NCBI GenBank assembly: GCA_034509425.1
Contig: JAVTVJ010000490.1
Span: 62,001 to 126,000, forward strand
DNA from: Eopsaltria australis
Taxonomy: Eukaryota > Chordata > Aves > Passeriformes > Petroicidae
Direction: 5' to 3'
DNA length: 64,000 nt
The notes below the pieces were generated by a model, which saw only the letters and a program-made list of their open reading frames with translations, searched no databases and had not been told where the DNA came from. Position numbers and translations under genes: made by a program. The first letter of the stretch is position 1; each line of letters begins with the position of its first letter. Below, piece after piece: positions 60,399 to 64,000 of the stretch.

Positions 60399-63300
60399 CA
60401 GTGGGTTGTGAGTTACTCCCTACTTCCCACTTGATAGTAATGCTGTCCTAAAATCTGTCTTTCATTTTCAGCTGACTACCAGATCTGGTCAGGAAGCAGA
60501 GGAAATTCTGCCCTTTACCATGCAGGCTTCACAATGAGAAGGGAGGAAAAAGATCTTAAAATGGGTCCAGTATCAAAGTCTGGATTTCCCAGTGGGGACT
60601 CACAAGTTGTTGATTTGTGTCCCAATAAAAAGAGCAGGAATGTTAGGTTTGGAGAAATTCCCAAGAAACCCTTAATCCCAATTCAAGTATTTCTGATCCT
60701 AAAAAATTTGTTCCCCAAAAATATGGAAATTCAGAAGAGGAGAGATTTCAGTGAGCTTGTGCTCTCCTCTGAAATGACTTACTGTTGGTTCCATGGTTCC
60801 ATTTAACCTGTGTGGGTTTCATGACCCACAATCCTGTAAAACACAACACACCCTGATCCCATTTTGAGACTGATATTGCTCATGGAAAGCAGAATGGAAA
60901 GTGTCACTGCATCTTCCAAACTCTTCCTTGATGTCCCCAAACTCCTGGGGCATCGTTGCATTTTGATAGCAGGAACTGGATCTGACCTTGGTGGAATTTT
61001 TTCAAGAGAGGTTTAGACAAGGATTTCTTAAATATAAAATCATTCAGGCAATCCTAAACTCACACTAGGCCTTTAAAAACTGAGAAATCAGCAATATCAG
61101 CGCAAAATAACCCCACAATTACTGTTCTACTTCTTCAACTTTATTCATGGGTAGGTGGTAAATGAATATCTGCAATTCTTTGTGTTCAATGAAGAACTGA
61201 TTTTTTTTCTCAATAATCTCTATTTAAGTATAAAAATTTTCATTTAAGTTCTTAATTTAAGATCTGAAGCTCAAGAATTTGTTTAAGTATGGTTGGATAA
61301 AATTTTGCTTGATGAGGCTGCAATTTGACCTCATACAAATACCAAAACAGTGTAAAAAGAGAGATCATAATCAAAAAAGAAGGTACTTTTTTATTTCCTG
61401 TACAATACACACAAATTTCACATGGCAATGAAATAGTCCATGAAAAGAATGCAAAATGAATGCAACTTATTTCCAGTGCTCTAAATTAATTTCATTTCAC
61501 TTAAAGGAGAATTTTTCACTCATTTTCCTCTCATTTCCCCAGAACTCCAGTTCTTAAGTGAGTTGATATTTATAAGACAGCTTTGAAATTATTTTAATGA
61601 TTCAAGGTTGTATCCAAACAGCGACTGCAAGAATTTTACCATTAAGTGGGCACTGCCTGCTGCATTTGTGGGATGAGGTGGAAGGAGGAGATCAAAGCTG
61701 AGCTTTAATTATTCCAAGGAATGCTGTTTGTGCATATTTTCCATTTGCCTTTGAAGAAAAGCAGCAAAGAGTGATTTTCAGGAGCCTGAATTTCTGCTGC
61801 TCCTGCTAGTTCAGTAAATAGCAGGAATTCAATAGAAAAATCAGAACTTGTCATTTACCCTTTCAGCTTCTTCACAAAATTAAGGATGCAGGAACCTAGA
61901 TGAAATTCAAAAAGTTCTGATTTTAGTAATTTTTCCTGCAACAAAGATAAAAAATATCTGATCTGGGGGAATATAAGTACATTGGAAGGGACTGAGGAAC
62001 TTCACTCCTCCAGCCTGGCTGAATTACCAACACACTCTTCCAAATCTCCAGGAGGAGTCCTGAGATTCCTGTGTGGAAAATATCAATGTTCGGTGCATTT
62101 TGAATATCCTGTTAGGCAGAGGGGAAGCTAGAAGGAAAATGGAAAAGAAATAACAAAAGTTTGATGTCTACCTACAGAATTCCAAAGCCCATTCCCATGG
62201 AAGACAACTGCAAGGGAAACACAGCACTGGCAGGGATTTCATTCAGGAGCAATCCTGCTATTAATATTCCTATTTTCTAAATAAAAAAAATTATGGCTAA
62301 AAGTTTTATATGAAATACTGGTGTGCTGGCCTGACTCTTTTTCTTATTGTCTGTGAGGGGGGCAGATGGGAAGGATGTTTTGGCACCTAGGAGAAAACAG
62401 CAAGTTGGTTTTTATGCACCACAAAATGCACAAAAAAAGACAAGAACATCTTGAAAATAAATATATACTGGAGCAATGGATATAAAATGCATAAATGGCC
62501 TTAGAGGAAAGAAAGAATTAAGCTCACAAAGTTGAAGGCAAAATGAAATAATTTTAATTTTTTATTTAAGACACACTAAACTATTAAAACTTGGGTTCAT
62601 AATAAAAAACACTGTGTCTTTCCCTGCTTTTATTACTTTGAGGCAAATTACCTGGAGAAAAATCTAAACAGAATTCTGAGTATTTTAAATATGCTCAGAC
62701 ATCTGGTTGCATTTTCTTACTCAGAACAGTGGCTGTAATAATAATAATAATGTGGTTCAATCTGAAAAACACAAAGGTTCAAACCCAGGCAGTTCTATCC
62801 TACATTTAATCAGGGTTTGTTTTGTATGTGGGGGCCTGGGGATGGTGGTGTCAGTTTTCTTCCTCAGAAACTGTAATTTAATCAAAACCACCTAAAAGAG
62901 AATAATTAATTGCGAGCACCTTATAGCTTTCATGGGGAAAAATCATAAGGTAGGGTACAGCTTGGTCAGATTTAGGACAAAATTACCACCTCTTGATGAA
63001 GCCCTGGATATTTAGACCACCTTCTAAATGGATTGAGCCTGTAGAATTCACTTCCCCTGACTTGAGGTGCTGGCAGTGGAATCCAGACTGCCTTACACAA
63101 AAATATGTATTTTAACTCATGATTCATGCAGCTTATTTAAATACCTGCCTTTGCAGGATGAATCAGGCCCTGAGTCTCAGTGACTCTCCTGATGACTGTG
63201 TTGAGTAACCTGGGTTGAATAACTCAGCTACTGACACATGAAGTTAAAGCAACTCTCCATCCTAAGGGTTTGGAATGGGATTGTCAGCCAAAGGTTGGTT

Positions 63301-63419
63301 GTTTGAATATTCATTCACACTTCTGCTTTGGAAATTCTCTTCCTAACTCCACAAGGAATCTCTTCCCAGTTATTTCTGAGGAATTGAACAGAGCAGCTGC
63401 TGCAGTGCCTTGTTCAGGA
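60399..63419. other. Intergenic sequence, nothing recognised
   Basis: AT-rich unique sequence with one AAT microsatellite. Frames of 90 codons or less have no known similarity. Confidence 0.6.
62735..62752. repeat. (AAT)n short microsatellite
   Basis: Five to six AAT units between GCTGT and GTGG. It lies inside a 62-codon frame and accounts for that frame's poly-Asn run. Confidence 0.85.
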
Positions 63420-64000
63420 GGTGAGCACCAAGTCCAACAGGAGCCAGCAGTGCATCCTTGGAGCTCTAACCCCTGGTCTGAATTAGGGAAAGGGATGTCA
63501 GCAAGTCAAGGGGTGTGACCTTTCCCCTCTACAGAGGACAGCTCTGGAGTCTTATGTTGAGTTCTGGGCTCCCCAAAGCAAGAGACGTGTGGACATCCTG
63601 AAGAGAGACCAGTGAAGGGTCACAAAAGTGATTAAGGTACTGGAGCACCTCTCCTTTGAGGAGAGCTGGGACTGTTTGGCCTGGAGAAGACTCAGCGGGG
63701 ATTTATTAATGTGTAAAACTACCTGAAGTGAGGGTGGAAACAGGACAAATCCAGGCTCTGTTCAGTGGATCAAGACCAGAGGCTGTGGACACAAACTGAG
63801 ACACAGGAGGTTCCTTCTGACCCTCAGGGGAAGTTTTTTCCCTGTGAGGGGGGTGGAACACTGGAATGGATTGCCCAGGGAGGCTGTGGAGTCTCCCTCT
63901 TTGGAGATATTTTAAAACTGCCTTTACACAGCCCTGGGCAATGTCCTGGGTGGTCCTGTTTGAGCAGGGGGTTGGACCACAGGACCTCCAAAGGTCCTTT
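63420..64000 (+). mobile_element. CR1 LINE, long fragment cut by window end
   Basis: About 580 bp of plus-strand CR1 ORF2 and 3' UTR: AGCCAGCAGTGCATCCTTGG, AGGACAGCTCTGGAGTCTTA, GTTTGGCCTGGAGAAGACTC, then GATTGCCCAGGGAGGCTGTG, GAGCAGGGGGTTGGACCACA and GGACCTCCAAAGGTCC at the end. Frameshifts and stops (such as AGAGACCAGTGAAG) break ORF2. The 3' tail must lie just beyond 64000. It is of the 'GATCTCCAGAGG' tail class and the most 5'-extended copy of that class in the window. Confidence 0.95.

Noticed and set aside
62775..62790. tRNA B-box-like ggttcaaaccc
   Set aside because: No A box, acceptor stem or cloverleaf can be drawn around it.
1..64000. CRISPR arrays, bacterial operons, riboswitches or rRNA genes
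   Set aside because: Nothing of this kind was seen; the repeats are vertebrate retroelements and microsatellites, and the regularly spaced repeats are simple or octamer tails.

Overview
This window looks like intergenic nuclear DNA from a bird, probably a songbird. It has the sparse interspersed-repeat load of avian genomes. That load is mostly 5'-truncated CR1 LINEs ending in imperfect ATTCTATG octamers, plus a few LTR-like fragments. I saw no Alu, L1, B1 or other mammalian repeats. Several CR1 copies carry the ORF2 C-terminal variant PWHRVPREAVAAPGSL, which I associate from memory with passerine CR1 lineages. The bird assignment is firm; the songbird assignment is an inference.

I found no protein-coding gene, tRNA, rRNA, CpG island or CRISPR array that I can defend. 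The open reading frames are short, mostly under 150 codons. They are either chance frames, low-complexity artefacts or pieces of CR1 ORF2. The window reads as a gene desert or a very long intron.

Layout: 0-17 kb holds scattered CR1 copies at 2.4, 5.6, 8.2, 10.7, 12.1, 13.0, 15.2 and 16.0 kb. At 17.3-17.6 kb a CR1-tail octamer array faces a plus-strand CR1. From 17.6 to 30.5 kb CR1 is almost absent, with only a possible tail remnant at 24.6 kb and LTR-like fragments at 19.8 and 28.0 kb. The stretch from 30.7 to 39.6 kb is also repeat-poor. It has a pure A24 run, an A/C-only tract at 32.3-32.6 kb, several TAATTA/POU-motif blocks that resemble conserved non-coding elements, and two 30-bp-period tandem duplications. 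From 39.6 to 48.9 kb repeats are dense: CR1 copies, two related chimeric repeats with a non-CR1 head and a CR1 tail (40.25 and 45.4 kb), a possible solo LTR (42.0-42.4 kb), and a minus-strand CR1 containing a hexanucleotide microsatellite of about 218 bp. From 49 to 64 kb there are five more plus-strand CR1 pieces and several AT-rich simple repeats. The last CR1 runs off the end of the window.

No new biological system was found. The strongest leads are the hexamer array grown inside a conserved CR1 ORF2 motif, and the pair of chimeric repeats that may be a non-autonomous CR1-mobilised family. Family names come from memory of consensus sequences, not from a database search.
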